DNA from: Owenia fusiformis
Lineage: Eukaryota > Annelida > Polychaeta > Sabellida > Oweniidae
Length of the DNA: 64,000 nucleotides
Direction: 5' to 3'
NCBI GenBank assembly: GCA_903813345.2
Contig: CAIIXF020000012.1
Coordinates: 2,461,318 to 2,525,317 of the forward strand
The notes beneath the pieces were generated by a model that saw only the letters and a list, made by a program, of their open reading frames with translations, ran no database searches and was not told the DNA's origin. Numbering within the stretch: the stretch's first letter is position 1; each line of letters starts with the position of its first letter. Below are positions 14,092-25,253 of this stretch, piece by piece. A program made the translations under genes and the position numbers.

Positions 14092-15109
14092 CGGCTGTAT
14101 GGAGGAGAGGGAGGGATCATATGGTAGATGCCCTTTTTTGAAATCCATATAATTTGTTATGCTAACATTGCATGTGTAATGTTGCATTACATATGTATAA
14201 TTTTAAGGAGTTTTATCGCTTGATCTGACATGTGACTAGAGTTCATTGAACTTGTATTCTGACAAGTTCAGAATATAAAAAATACCAATTACCCCCTGCT
14301 AAAAGCTACATGTATCGCAAGATCGTTTTTTTAAAATCTATTTTGCACATAGTCAAAGTAACCATCAATCAGGCCCCTGTACCTTACCCCTTCCTACCCT
14401 GAAGTGAAGTAGATGGGGGTGGGGTGGAGTGGGGTTGGGGTAGAGACCAGATGCAATTCAACACTACCCGAAATAAATATGTAGTATTATACACCAAAGC
14501 TCAACTCAGAAAGTCATAAAAATATTGATGGACCCTGTAGGTGTTTTTGAAGACTCCCAAAAAGTTCTATTTAAGCCTCTAAATCATTGCTGTACCCATG
14601 TTATCTATTTTTTACCCCAAACTCACATCCTTCTAATTTTAATAAGACCAGCTTTTATTTGATGTTTAAAAATATGATTATGAAGACTTGGGTGGTACCA
14701 ATCATAACAAACCTCTAACTCAAAGATCCATATATAATATTTTCTTTATTCTGTGTTCCTTTTATGCCAAAAAGGTCTAGCATACATCCTAAAACTGTAT
14801 ATAGAAAGCTTGAAATAATTAAATCAAAGCAACTCTTCAATTGTTATCTATATATTTTCATCAGCATAGATAATCAAACATCAGAGAGTTGTAAATTAGT
14901 TTTGAGTGGCCTTTCAAAATACTCGGGTGGGACAACTACCTTTGGACGATGCATTTATAAAAATGACTCAAACACTAGGATCTCTGAAGACTATTATTTG
15001 TTATAAATTATTTATATTTATAACAGTTTTACAAATGTCAAAATAAAAGCACCCAGTAAAATTAATGGCTTTCGGCTTCCTGAATTAAAGAGTTTCCAAT
15101 TTATGAGAG

Positions 15110-15123
15110 GTTGCTATGGTAAC
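15110..15123. promoter_or_regulatory. RFX X-box-like palindrome GTTGCTATGGTAAC
   Basis: Near-perfect 14-bp imperfect palindrome matching the RFX transcription-factor X-box form GTTRCC-NN-GGYAAC. It lies 1.4 kb upstream of the first recognised exon. Related matches are nearby at 15189-15202 (GTTGCCATAGTGAT, weaker) and 15419-15432 (GTTGCTATAGTAAC). Binding is inferred from the motif only. Confidence 0.45.
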
Positions 15124-15418
15124 CACTTTGATTTATCATGCCTTGATAAATCAGGGTAGTGTATGATTTATGTATATATACTTTTTCAGTTGCCATAGTG
15201 ATTTAAAGTACTACACTAGAAAAAATTCTGAGGTCATTTTAACATTAATGTTTTACTTTTGAAATAATAACTAAAGGAAAAGCTCTAAATACTTTCAACC
15301 CCAAAGTAAACAAATTATGTTAAGATAAACACACTCTTTTTGTGCAAACATTACATAATGTGAATTAATGTTTTTTTATGGCTGACTTAAATTACGTTAA
15401 AAGTGACACATGAAAATT

Positions 15419-15432
15419 GTTGCTATAGTAAC
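15419..15432. promoter_or_regulatory. RFX X-box-like palindrome GTTGCTATAGTAAC
   Basis: Perfectly palindromic 14-mer (GTTGCTA / TAGTAAC half-sites), 309 bp after the site at 15110. Part of the group of X-box-like sites around the Musashi-like exons. Confidence 0.4.
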
Positions 15433-16519
15433 ACATGACCCGAAGATCCATGACTGACCCCATGAAATTTGGTAGCAGGTTGGTGTATGGGCCATAGCAG
15501 ATTGTGGGCTTATCTACTGCTATTACCTCAAGAGCAGCGTTATAAATCACAGAGCTAAAAGGGCCTTTATCAAGTCCCAATCACTCGTAAGTGCGCCAAT
15601 ACACTCCAATATCTACAAACTTTCCCCGTTTGATCAGGCCATAAAGCCAGTACAAAAACAATGTTATAAACTGTGTTTTCAGGATAAATCATGTTTGTTT
15701 ATCTTTAGCAGGTGTGCTTGATATTTTGATTTTAATTAAAGTCGATGTGATTTGTACGGTTTATAGGGCTTAATACGGGTTCATGGATCTAAAGGAGGTG
15801 GGAGGGGGGGAGGTTGTTTGTCCAAAATTTTTTTAAGAGCCAATTTGAACTAGTGATAGAGTATCTTAAATGCTATAGTGGGCTGTGATAAGAATGTGAT
15901 TAATTCATTGTGATGTAGACTCGGATTTAATTACTATGGTTTCAATTTCACTCCCAGTGATTTCATTTTAGTCACATATGACCCGCATAGTCTAGGTGAA
16001 CACCAGATTTCGACAGTTGAGCACATAAAATCGAGTGAGAAAAAACAGAAAAGACGATTTATATAAAACTGGTTGAGGATCTTAGTGAGATTGGCCAGAA
16101 CTACTGTGGAGATAAGACAAGATAGTGACAACAGACGAATAGGGCATTCTGGCTTGAAAACAGGGCGTTTAGATCAAATTCCACACCTCTAAGACAAAAT
16201 CTATCACTAACTACGTTTGTTCAGCTACCAAGGGAATCAAACTAAGAATTTCTTTTGTTTTAAACAATTTGGATGTCAGATTTGTAACCTCAAAAAGTTT
16301 TAACCACATAAGTGAATCATCGAGATAGTGTATACACAGCAGTTTATATTGAAGTGAAGTAAGCAAAGGCTTGAGGATATCATTTTGTCAAAAGGGGAAG
16401 CTATTCACCATAAAGGAAGTCATTCATTGTCTTAGTTAGTGTAAGAAATCCTATCACAGTAGTACATCAAGTTATATTAGAGGATATAGCATTCATTTCA
16501 TTAGTTAGTGGATATTTAG
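15433..16519. other. 1.1 kb immediately upstream of the first Musashi-like exon
   Basis: If the exon at 16535 is a first exon, the promoter would be here. I see a TATA-like GGATATAGCATT at 16481-16492 about 45 bp before the ATG, but nothing decisive. A 7-nt G-run and GGTGGGAGGGGGGG lie near 15800. No ORF of note. Confidence 0.4.
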
Positions 16520-16534
16520 CGAATTTCTTTCAAA

Positions 16535-16615
16535 ATGGCACATCAGATACCTATACATGGACTACCGCAGTTGCCTCTCGTCTATGATCAGCCAAAATAT
16601 CCCAAAAGGGCCCCG
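16535..16615 (+). CDS. Musashi-like gene, exon upstream of RRM2 (27 codons; first exon or linker exon)
   Basis: Open segment of 27 codons from ATG (16535) to CCG (16615), followed by a perfect GTAAGT donor at 16616-16621. It begins MAHQIPIH and ends PKYPKRAP, rich in proline. The exon ends in phase 0 and joins in frame to the RRM2 exon at 18603, giving ...YPKRAP-VTRTKK.... In known Musashi proteins RRM2 is preceded by a basic linker of the type F-P-R-R-A-x-P-K, which Y-P-K-R-A-P resembles; that similarity is the main support. Two readings are possible. (1) First coding exon: the ATG context CAAAATGG has A at -3 and G at +4, and an in-frame TAG lies 15 nt upstream. (2) Internal linker exon: that TAG (16517-16519) would be the 3' splice site, adding RISFK, though the pyrimidine tract before it is poor. 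No RRM1-coding exon is visible upstream. Confidence 0.6.
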
Positions 16616-16705
16616 GTAAGTACAAATGCATTCTGGGAAATAAGCATCAGATCTACCTTTTCAATTTGAATATATTTCAAAATCAAATTATGAAAACAAT
16701 GAAGC

Positions 16706-16779
16706 AGAAGTACAACGTTGCATTATGGGAAATAAGCACAGATTTTGAGTAAGCACAGCTTTTGGGTAAAATAATAGAT
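16706..16779 (+). repeat. Intronic direct repeat, copy 1 (GCATTATGGGAA core)
   Basis: Shares with 17445-17503 the order AGAAGTRCARYGTTGCATTA, then TGGGAARTAAGCA, then TTGGGTARAATAATRGA, about 740 bp apart. The core GCATTATGGGAA resembles half of the ZNF143/Staf binding site (TTCCCAGAATGC read on the other strand). Confidence 0.6.
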
Positions 16780-17444
16780 AGTATGGGTGCATCAATTAAT
16801 ATGTTTTTTTTGAGTAAAATAGAATGGGAAAATAATGGGTCTATTAGTTAAGTCTGAATTATGAGAATATTAAGTTGAAAATTAACTTGAAAATACTATA
16901 TCTTATTCTGATAGCTTAGTTGATGATGAAGCATTAGAAAGATCATATTCTTACACTGAGTGAGATGAAGATTTGAGATGGCACTCAAAAAGGCGTGATA
17001 CTTCTCAATCTTAGTAAGTACACGTCTTGAAGTAGTTAACGCAGATTTGCCGTCAGTACTACGGGAATGTGTTGCATTATGGGTGATGATGAAGCATCTC
17101 TAACCTCTAAATTGCCTATTAATATCATCTATTTTTCACCAATGTAAGAATATTAGCCTATATCGAGCTATTAACAAATGAAAAATGAAGAAATTAATTC
17201 ATTCTATATGGTGATTTCTAAATATCCAAGGTAACCGAAGTAACAATTAATTCGCTACAGTCGTGTGTCGAGTTATTTTATATCAATTGGCCTAATTACC
17301 CTTACTGCGCTGTACTGTACTTATTTTCTCTCTAAAATGAACATGAAAATGCCTTCCTAACTTAAACCGGTAGCAAAATTGTTGATTCATTTTCAACATG
17401 TGGAGAGAAAGCCTTGTGTCAGTCTTCTGTTTCTCCCTTCTCAG

Positions 17445-17503
17445 AGAAGTGCAGTGTTGCATTATGGGAAGTAAGCAGACGGATGTTGGGTAGAATAATG
17501 GAG
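17445..17503 (+). repeat. Intronic direct repeat, copy 2 (GCATTATGGGAA core)
   Basis: Second copy of the segment at 16706-16779, shortened by loss of the AGCACAGATTTTGAGTAAGC part. Related shorter matches in the same intron lie at 16628-16639 (GCATTCTGGGAA, also followed by ATAAGCA) and 17074-17085 (GCATTATGGGTG); one more lies at 4096-4107. Confidence 0.6.
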
Positions 17504-17587
17504 ATGTCAAGCTTATGTCAATCTGCTATATCTCCCTTTCTCTCTATCACAAAATGAGTCAGGTTGGGGTCGAAATATAGTAGGGGT

Positions 17588-17602
17588 GGGGGGGGGGGGG
17601 GG
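17588..17602 (+). repeat. 15-nt G-run in the short Musashi intron
   Basis: TAGGGGT followed by 15 G and TGACC. Lies on the sense strand of the gene, so it would be present in the pre-mRNA. Confidence 0.9.
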
Positions 17603-18253
17603 TGACCAGCGACTTTATGGAGATATAGACCTATCCTTAAACTCATCAGACTCTTTGTTTTACAAATAGCAATATCCTTTGAGAAAGGAAACTGATAGAA
17701 TGTAGTGGTCTCTCACAACGAGAGATTTCTGTATGATGTTATTTTCAAATAAGTTCCAACCCTTGGTGTAACGAGTACAAGATCTAATAGCGTCTTGAGA
17801 TGCTGTATAAAAAATCTATATGGTATAATAATTACGGGTTAATCGTTGCTAGTTACTTCATTGTTGCGATAGATTCTGGAGTTCCTACTATGTGTTTTGT
17901 GTTCGGATAGATTATAATGTTCTATTGATCTGCGTTTCTTCTATCAATGCTGAAGAATGTAGTATCGTAGAATTTATATAGAAGTTCTATATCAGCATTT
18001 TATCTTTTGTTTGGTTGATGTCTTTTGATGGAATAAAGAATTTGCATTTGTGATGTGGCGGCTTGTCAAGGTCTATGTTAGGGATATTATTCCTGATTTA
18101 TTGGAAACTGATGTGATTGGTTGATTTTGCTATTAAAAGGGTTGCCTAGATTACGGGATTGTTATCAAATATATTCACACATCCATGAGCCATTAGAGTT
18201 GCATGTCTATCTGTGCAGCTACAGACATTAGAATAAAGATACTAGTATCTACT

Positions 18254-18267
18254 GTTGTCATGGTAAC
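18254..18267. promoter_or_regulatory. RFX X-box-like site GTTGTCATGGTAAC
   Basis: One-mismatch X-box inside the short Musashi intron, 336 bp before the RRM2 exon; a weaker version GTTACCGTAGAAAC follows at 18407-18420. Confidence 0.35.
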
Positions 18268-18567
18268 AGCTGGACAAGGAAGATAGTTTCATTAAATAGA
18301 GATGATGAATTGTTGTTCTGTAATGATATGCATCAGTCTCTATTTTCCATACATTACCTGTCTTAACAGAAATTCTGTTTTGCTATAATGCTCAATAAAT
18401 ACTGTGGTTACCGTAGAAACTGATATCAGAACATTTCTTGAAGTCTGTTTTAATTCACAAATCTCCATGCACATTCATATGTTCAATATATGAAACTAAC
18501 ATTATATAATTGTATAACAAAGATATTTATATTATATTATTGAATATTATTTTTCTATTATTATTTC

Positions 18568-18581
18568 GTTGCTATAGTAAT
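18568..18581. promoter_or_regulatory. RFX X-box-like site GTTGCTATAGTAAT
   Basis: Sits 21 bp before the RRM2 exon acceptor, so it overlaps the region expected to hold the branch point. It may be a transcription-factor site or coincidental. Confidence 0.3.
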
Positions 18582-18602
18582 CAAATGATTTTCTGTTTCT
18601 AG

Positions 18603-18692
18603 GTAACGAGAACCAAGAAGATATTTATTGGAGGACTCTCTGCCTCAACCACCATTGAAGATGTCAAAGCATACTTCGGCCAGTTTGGAAAG
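18603..18692 (+). CDS. Musashi-like RNA-binding protein, exon encoding start of RRM2
   Basis: A 90-nt, 30-codon phase-0 exon bounded by a good acceptor (TTTTCTGTTTCTAG, ending 18602) and a GTCAGT donor (18693-18698). The peptide starts [12 protein letters not shown], continues [10 protein letters not shown] and ends YFGQFGK. IFIGGL is the RNP-2 hexamer (beta-1 strand) and the following residues are the alpha-1 helix of an RNA-recognition motif. The combination TRTKKIF(I/V)GGLS...T(T)xEDVKxYFxQFGK is the known signature of Musashi RRM2. Musashi proteins bind mRNA 3'UTRs through UAG-containing motifs and control translation, notably in neural progenitors. The rest of RRM2 (including RNP-1, GFGFVTF) would lie on the next exon, which is not found in the following 45 kb. 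Identification as a Musashi RRM2 is strong; orthology to a particular paralogue cannot be decided from 30 residues. Confidence 0.93.
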
Positions 18693-18707
18693 GTCAGTAC
18701 CTTTTTT

Positions 18708-18744
18708 GTTACCAAGGCAACCATAAGCCTGTTGCCATAGCAAT
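18708..18744. promoter_or_regulatory. Two adjacent X-box-like sites just after the RRM2 exon
   Basis: GTTACCAAGGCAAC (18708-18721) and GTTGCCATAGCAAT (18731-18744) lie 23 bp apart start to start, beginning 15 bp after the exon's donor site. Their pairing and closeness to the exon are the notable points. Confidence 0.4.
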
Positions 18745-19446
18745 ACTATCATCATCACCACATATTAAATCATGTGTTTCATAAATCAAAGTTGAACATT
18801 ATAGCTGCAATAACGAGGTCTAGAATGGGCTATTGGTGTTGTGGTTAACTAAACAAGGGTTATATTTTACAAACTTTAAGTGTTTTTATTTACTAGAGAT
18901 AACCGTGTAAGAGCAATATAGCCGATTTCAAGTCTCTTTGTCATGTTTTATATACAAGAGGGTCAGAAAGGTTCAGGCATTCACGTGTGCTGATAAGTTA
19001 TTAAACAAAATTGGAATGTCATTTTCACATCCAGCAAGAGGTCAAGTAGATGGCATATATTTATTTTGACATTATTGATATGAATTTTTCCAACTTTTTG
19101 AGATCATCATGCTATGTACACATGGTAACACACCCAATATAGTTATTTATAATTGAGTGTCTAGAAGTTTAGAGGAGCTATGTGCCTAAATACTCCAAAT
19201 AATCATCAGATATCAATTTTAAATTTTCAGTCAAAATATAGTTCATCAAATCTGTGGTGTCCTCATATGCATTTGGTGTACATTGTATATGTCAATATGT
19301 ATATGCATCCAATAAAATCTTGCAATGATCAAGCACCCTTTGATTAGTTAATATACTATATAGATAATTAGTTAAGCTTTTTCATTTTTTTTCTGTTTAA
19401 GCTGTACACTTTGCCCAAATGTGGGATACAAGTATAATAAAGCTCA

Positions 19447-19463
19447 TAATAATAATAATAATA
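19447..19463 (+). repeat. (AAT)n microsatellite
   Basis: Five to six AAT units, short and simple. A (TA)n run of comparable size is at 58319-58332. Confidence 0.8.
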
Positions 19464-20111
19464 TGTCAGGGGAGGGGGTTATAAATGGTTTTGAGACTAT
19501 AGAAAAAATATTGATGATTTTCATTTTATAGTTATTCATGAAAAGTATATGTTGAGTGTACTACAAAATTCAATATCTCTTTGCAATCATGCACATGTCT
19601 TATCTTGAATCCAATCTTCAATTGATTTTGAACTATAATCTAAAAAGTACATGTTATGTCTAATCTCATGCAGACATTCAAAATGTACATATTTAAGATT
19701 ATTTACAGCTGTTCTTTGAGCTCCATGTGTTTTTTCGCACTGAGGGGTTAGTAAGGTATAGGGGTTTGCAGAATATTAGATGGGGGGGGGGGGCATACAT
19801 GGTCAGGACAAATAGCTAGATTCTGGCATATTTATTTTTTACTTTCTTTGATGGAGTTTGACCAGCCCTGTAAACTATTTTATAAGCATTTTATAAGGTT
19901 TGGTTATCTGAACCACTAGTGTTTTTATAAAGTCCCATTTATGTTTGTTTTGAACTGGACAGTAGATTAAGATACTTTATCATTCTCTCATATACTCATA
20001 CTATCAAAGTCTGAGTCTATCAAACAAAATTAAAAAGTTAATATTGACTTATTTATAAAGTGATAAATTTTGAGAGACTCCAAACACTATTATGAATATC
20101 ATCTTGAATAT

Positions 20112-20166
20112 AGTGAACACTTTTGATGAGCAGTAAAGTGTTCACTTTTACTAAAAGTGTTCACTT
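20112..20166. repeat. Short imperfect inverted/direct repeat of GTGTTCAC
   Basis: GTGAACACTTTTGATGAGCA, then AAGTGTTCACTTTTACTAAA and AGTGTTCAC: the word occurs three times in both senses within 55 bp. May be the remnant of a small foldback element. Confidence 0.5.
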
Positions 20167-22684
20167 GAAGATGAGTAGTCGTGTGTTATATATCTATTTT
20201 ATAGAGATTATACGCAGACAGGTTTTTCTGTATTCTGTCATAGCATACTAAATCAATGCCAGAAATCTTCAAAAGATTTTTTAAAAAGCTGTCAAAATCT
20301 ATTATGTATTTTGACATATGACTTGAAGAAATCATGAAAACCTTTTTGTATTCAGTGCTCTGATACTATGGAATACAGGTTCATATATAAAACGGTAGAG
20401 TGTAATTATAGAATGTTGTATGGTATTGACTTCAATGTAAAATTGTAAATTGAAGCGAAGCAAATATTTGTAACTGTTTGTCTGTTTGCTTGTGTCTTCT
20501 ATAATGTTTTCACTACTGTTTTAATCTGTCAGAAGCTACCAGACGATCCAGTAGCGTTTTAGAATTTCACGTTGTTTGTTGAAGTCGAGGCGTGTACGTG
20601 GCATTCATATTGGGTTATATTTTGCATTTTATATGTTCAATCAAGTTAAGGTCGTTTATAAGACATTTGACAGCTAATTAGGTTTGGTTGACGTACACAT
20701 GTATTCGTGTTTAGCTATCATATTTACATTGGTTGTAAGTTCTCTATTCCCTTTAATCAGTTTATAAGTCTACAGACATAATAGGAATATCTGGTTTATG
20801 TTATTTTAGGGATTTTCAGTGTTTGAGTCTTTGATCACACTCTGAGGTACATATGTACATACCTCTGTATTCTTGATTACAAATTCTGTGTATTTGAAAT
20901 CGACCCCTGTAAAACTTCTGAATTATCAAAATGGTCATGATTTTTATCTCAAGATTTCTCAGAACTGGGAGAAATTACCAAGGATTAGTATACTCTGGTA
21001 TGAAGTAGATACCCAAAATGGTACAAAAGTGCCAAAAAGTCTGGCACTTCTTTCAAATATTTTAGAGAATTTTAGGTTATTTCGGTTGGTCTTTTGGTAA
21101 ATTTGGAAGAGCAAGGTTGTTCCTTGTATGTATTTATGTACTGTTGTCTTGGATTGCCTTCACATGAAACCTGAATAAATATTCACACTCCCCTGAGTGT
21201 ATTGAACCAACGTGTGTATCTTCAATACAAAAACCACTAGCATTTTGACGTCCAAAAGTACCTCAAGGTCTATTAGATCAAAGAGATTTTCGATCGAGGT
21301 GCAGTATGTCATTATTGCCACCATTGATAAATATTGTGCGTAGAATATAGAATAAAAGGCGGGAAGTTATAACTACGGAGGGGATGTGTAAATAATGGGG
21401 CAACATGTTTACCCATTCTTAGAGGTTTATGTATACGGTATTCTCCTTTGTGGTTAACATATAACTTATGCTCCATTCTGATAGTTGTGTTTTCTTCAAA
21501 TTGTCTTCAGATTCTTCAATGTTATATTGTTTGATATGAATGATAATAAGTGGGTCGTATAAGACAGAGTTGTATTCTGTACATATAATATGCTGTAGTA
21601 AGAAGGAGCAATCAGTGAGAGAGCATGTTAGGGGAATTTGATAATCTCTAATCCTGTTTGCGAATATTGGACAAATGTTCCCTATTCAGTAAGAAGAACA
21701 ATTTACGCGCTTTAACGTCATTCCCTCCTCCTCAGCCTGATATCTTAAATCTAAAGATCGCAATTCCTGCAGTCATGGCAGTGGTCATACATCACCTAAA
21801 GGTCAGCGTGGTCTATTATCGAAGTATGATCTAAATTGGGGACATTTTCTTCACAACCAATCTTCAGAGATTTCTAAATCAACCTTGGATGTAATGATGT
21901 TGAAAATACCAACTTGACTTGTGTTAAGTCATTTTAAAGAAAGTGATATATTTGAAGGATTACACCAGGAAAAGTCATTTTGATGGTTTCTATTTAGAAC
22001 CCCATGGGCTATAATATAGATACATCAGTTTATATATGCCAGAGCTCCATTTTGGACCAAATATAACCTTTCATTGAGCCTTCAGTAGGCAGAGAAGGTC
22101 ACAAGGGCTCAAGTCAATGCACAGCAAAATAGATTCAATATGTACCAAATGACATATTTGAAAATATAGAATATATAAGATAAAAAGGTTCACACGATTT
22201 TTTGAATGCTTTCTATATTGATTCATATGGTCTACATTGAAAACACATAAAAAGGGATTTTGTTTATTGAACACTGAAGTATATTCGAAGTAGGTTTCTA
22301 AAGAATTCTATGGTTCATTTAGAGATGAATAAACTTGGGATACTTTTTTATGAATTTTCCCTTTCGTGAAAATTGCAATCACATGATGTTTATAGGAAAG
22401 GTTTGGATTCTATTTCAATTTTAGGGTCATTAATGTAGATTTCTATTTGGGATTTTGTTTGACTGTTTTAGTGTTATTTTAGAAATGATATAGTGTAAGT
22501 CTGATATCCTATGTCAGTGGTAGACTTATATAGCAGGGTAACCAATTCTGCTAAAGAAATATTGACACGTGGATTAGGCCTCTAGTTTTATACCAGTCCC
22601 CCAATAATGGTACAATGGGTCATGGTTTGAAATCCAAAATTATGGGGAAAGCATGGATTTTTCCAAGAAGGAATTATATGGTGA

Positions 22685-22762
22685 TGTAGTTAATATTCTA
22701 AATTGTATAGAAATGTTAAAAAATCAGGGTGTTCAGTCAAATTTTTGAGAGAAATTGTGCGA
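22685..22762 (-). repeat. Family A interspersed repeat, partial, reverse
   Basis: Contains ATTCTAAATTGTATAGAAAT, AAAAAATCAGGGTGTTCAGT and CAAATTTTTGAGAGAAATTG; the 3' section of the consensus is missing. Confidence 0.75.
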
Positions 22763-23209
22763 TTTTGAAATGATCTCTGGAAGTTTTGCGTCAGGGTGCT
22801 CATAGAGGCAATCACTCTTACCTTTCTCTTTGGCTTATAACCCCAAATATTTTCACAAAATAAGAATTTGAATACGATTTAATTCAACGATTTCACCCAT
22901 ATGTAAGTTTTATATATAAGTAGAGAATTGTATGATAGGTTGTTTTCTTTTTGAGGTTTAATAATGGTTTGATAATGTGCTGTAACTTATGAGCTGAGTA
23001 CAGTTAAACAATATTTTTGAACACCTTTTCAGTTTCAAATAATACATGTCAGACTTTCAACACAAGTACTTTCTTTCTAAAAATATGTTCAATCTTGCAG
23101 GTTTTACTATGTTTTGATAATTTGAAATCTAAATCCCAGATTTTCTTAATTTATTGTTGTTGCAGGCTGGGTCTCTCATTAACCTGTAGTTCATCAGGTT
23201 GAAATTCAG

Positions 23210-23223
23210 GTTACCATAGCAAC
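23210..23223. promoter_or_regulatory. RFX X-box-like site GTTACCATAGCAAC
   Basis: Good match to the X-box palindrome in the large intron. Other scattered matches: GCTGCCATGGCAAC (26697-26710), GTTACTATGGCAAT (40995-41008) and ATTACCATGGCAAC (56293-56306). Confidence 0.35.
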
Positions 23224-24139
23224 CGTATCTTGATTGATAAAAGTTGACCTCTCTTGGACATAAGACCTGAATGATGAGGTGCAAAATTTCAAATTCTTGT
23301 TTCTTCATTTTCCAAGCCATAAGGTTTCTAGTTGTGCTGTTAATACTATACTGACATGTGTACCATAACATTGCTCCCTGGCATGAAAATAACAATCAAG
23401 GCACTGTCTTTCTTGAAATATATAAGATGTATATGTTTTTTATTTGTCAGTTAATCCTCATGAGGCTTTCCTGTTTCAGTCTCATATATTGTTGTTTTCT
23501 TCTGATATCACTCCCTCTGTTTGTTTGACACTTATATCCATGGTAACTGTTACATTTCATTCCCAGGTGTATTCCTCTAAACCTCTCCCAGGATCCTTTG
23601 CTTGTTTCCTAGGTGATATTCCAATTTGTTGTGAACACTGAAAATGAACTTTTTCAGGGAAGTTGGCTCAAAATGACATTATAATGGTATCATTACACTA
23701 ATTAAAACTCAAGCAACATGAATGTCATTGATATCTTATTAACCCTTTTATTCCAAACCATAAATACACTCTCAGTCTTGACATTTCATTAGGGTTTTAT
23801 TCTAAACTCTTTTCAAGCATTTTCTAATAAAAACTTAAAAAAATTAATTAAATCACAGGGTATTTGTGTGAGGTGCTCAAATTATTTATACTTTGCTATA
23901 AATGAAGAAAACAACATAATTTTTCATAAATCACACTAAAAGTAGATTGCATAAAAAGTTCTCCACAGTTCAGTGGCTTTGTCCTTTTATTGAATGAAGA
24001 TAACGGAGTGAGAAACTGGGAACTTTTCAATATATTTCAAGAGCTCCTTTGATGAGACTTCTGTAGAATATAATAATATCAGAACTATTCATTCAACAAT
24101 GTATTGAATCCCTTGATGAAAATTACATAAGTGTCACTC

Positions 24140-24222
24140 CTTTTTTACTCCATTCTCTCTAAAATTTGTACAAAATCATGAATTTCTAACTTTTTGGTGC
24201 AATTTAGAATATCCACTCTTTG
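24140..24222 (+). repeat. Family A interspersed repeat, weak partial copy
   Basis: TTCTCTCTAAAATTTGTA and GTGCAATTTAGAATATCCAC match the family at the right spacing; the interior is poorly preserved. Confidence 0.4.
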
Positions 24223-25253
24223 ACCGTGATCCTGTATTTTTGAAAATACATCTCGTTTGAATACTATTTTGATTTGAAAATGTGACCTTGTGGTTTTGAT
24301 ATTTACAGGAATGAATTCATCTGTGATAGATTGTACAGAGACTGTGATTTTCATAAAACCCCAAAGGCTAAGTTGTTATGTAATCCTCCAATATAAGAGA
24401 AAGGAAATCCTCTAGGGGTGTGAATTCATTGTATATTCGTGTATGCATCTTATTGTCCATCCTTCAGGAAATTTCTGCAATATTTTCTGTCCATTCAAGC
24501 TTTCTATAAAAGGCTGATGATAGCTTTGTTAATTCAGGGTTGAAATTCTCTGTTTCAACGTCTTCACAGGTTCAGGGGTTGAGTTCATTTTAGTATTTGA
24601 GACAATATTTTTCGTTGGTTAGATTTTGCTTTTTTAAGACTCTACTTCATCTATAATAGTAAGCATCTATAATATGAGCTTTTGGGCCTCGGGTAATATT
24701 CAGGATTGCACTATTGCTCAAATCTATAAAATTGATAAATCATATAATTTTGAGTAATAGTCATATAACAAATATTACTCATTCTTACCCAGGGGAACAT
24801 TTTACTCCACTAGCTTCAAACCCTTCAGGTTCACTTGCTTTATTAGTATCTTTAAAGATCTTGGGTGTATGTACAAAAAGGTGGGAAGGGGCTACTGCAG
24901 GGGGGGGGGGGGTTATAATGAGTGGGGTATATTCTCATCTATTGTTTTCTGGTTTATCTCCTTTAGAGAGAGAAGCTCCTACGAATTTGCCTTCTGCAAC
25001 AAAAGCTAGGCACATTCACTGTATACTGTATGTACATAATCCTACACTGACCAAGTTCTGCAATCGATTTAACTAATGATTCAAATGAATTAATAGAACA
25101 GAGCGGATTAGTTTGTGAATTAATCCCCTTCACATCCCAATGAACATGTTCTGTATGCTACTGTGTGTGGGAAGGTTACACAACCTTTGTTCTTGGAGAT
25201 TCTTAATCTCTGAGCATTTTATTCAGAGAGATCATGCGTCTTTATACTCTTTA

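Larger units (their letters stand above)
4764..15109. other. Non-coding DNA upstream of the Musashi-like exons
   Basis: Holds the DR1 site (6749), the hairpin repeat (6922), a family A copy (10741) and G/C-runs (7095, 12641, 14074). I found no exon, no RRM1-like coding segment and no RNA gene. The rest is unremarkable AT-rich sequence. Confidence 0.55.
16616..18602 (+). other. Intron between the two Musashi-like exons (1987 bp)
   Basis: GT-AG, phase-0 intron: donor GTAAGT at 16616, acceptor TTTCTAG ending 18602 with a TTTTCTGTTTCT pyrimidine tract. It contains a diverged direct duplication (16706-16779 and 17445-17503), four GCATTATGGGAA-type motifs, a 15-nt G-run (17588-17602) and three X-box-like palindromes near its 3' end (18254, 18407, 18568). 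I see no coding exon inside it. Confidence 0.85.

Noticed and set aside
24714-25076. 120-codon ORF on the + strand
   Set aside because: No recognisable domain. It runs through a 13-nt G-run giving a Gly stretch and lies in intronic DNA without splice support.
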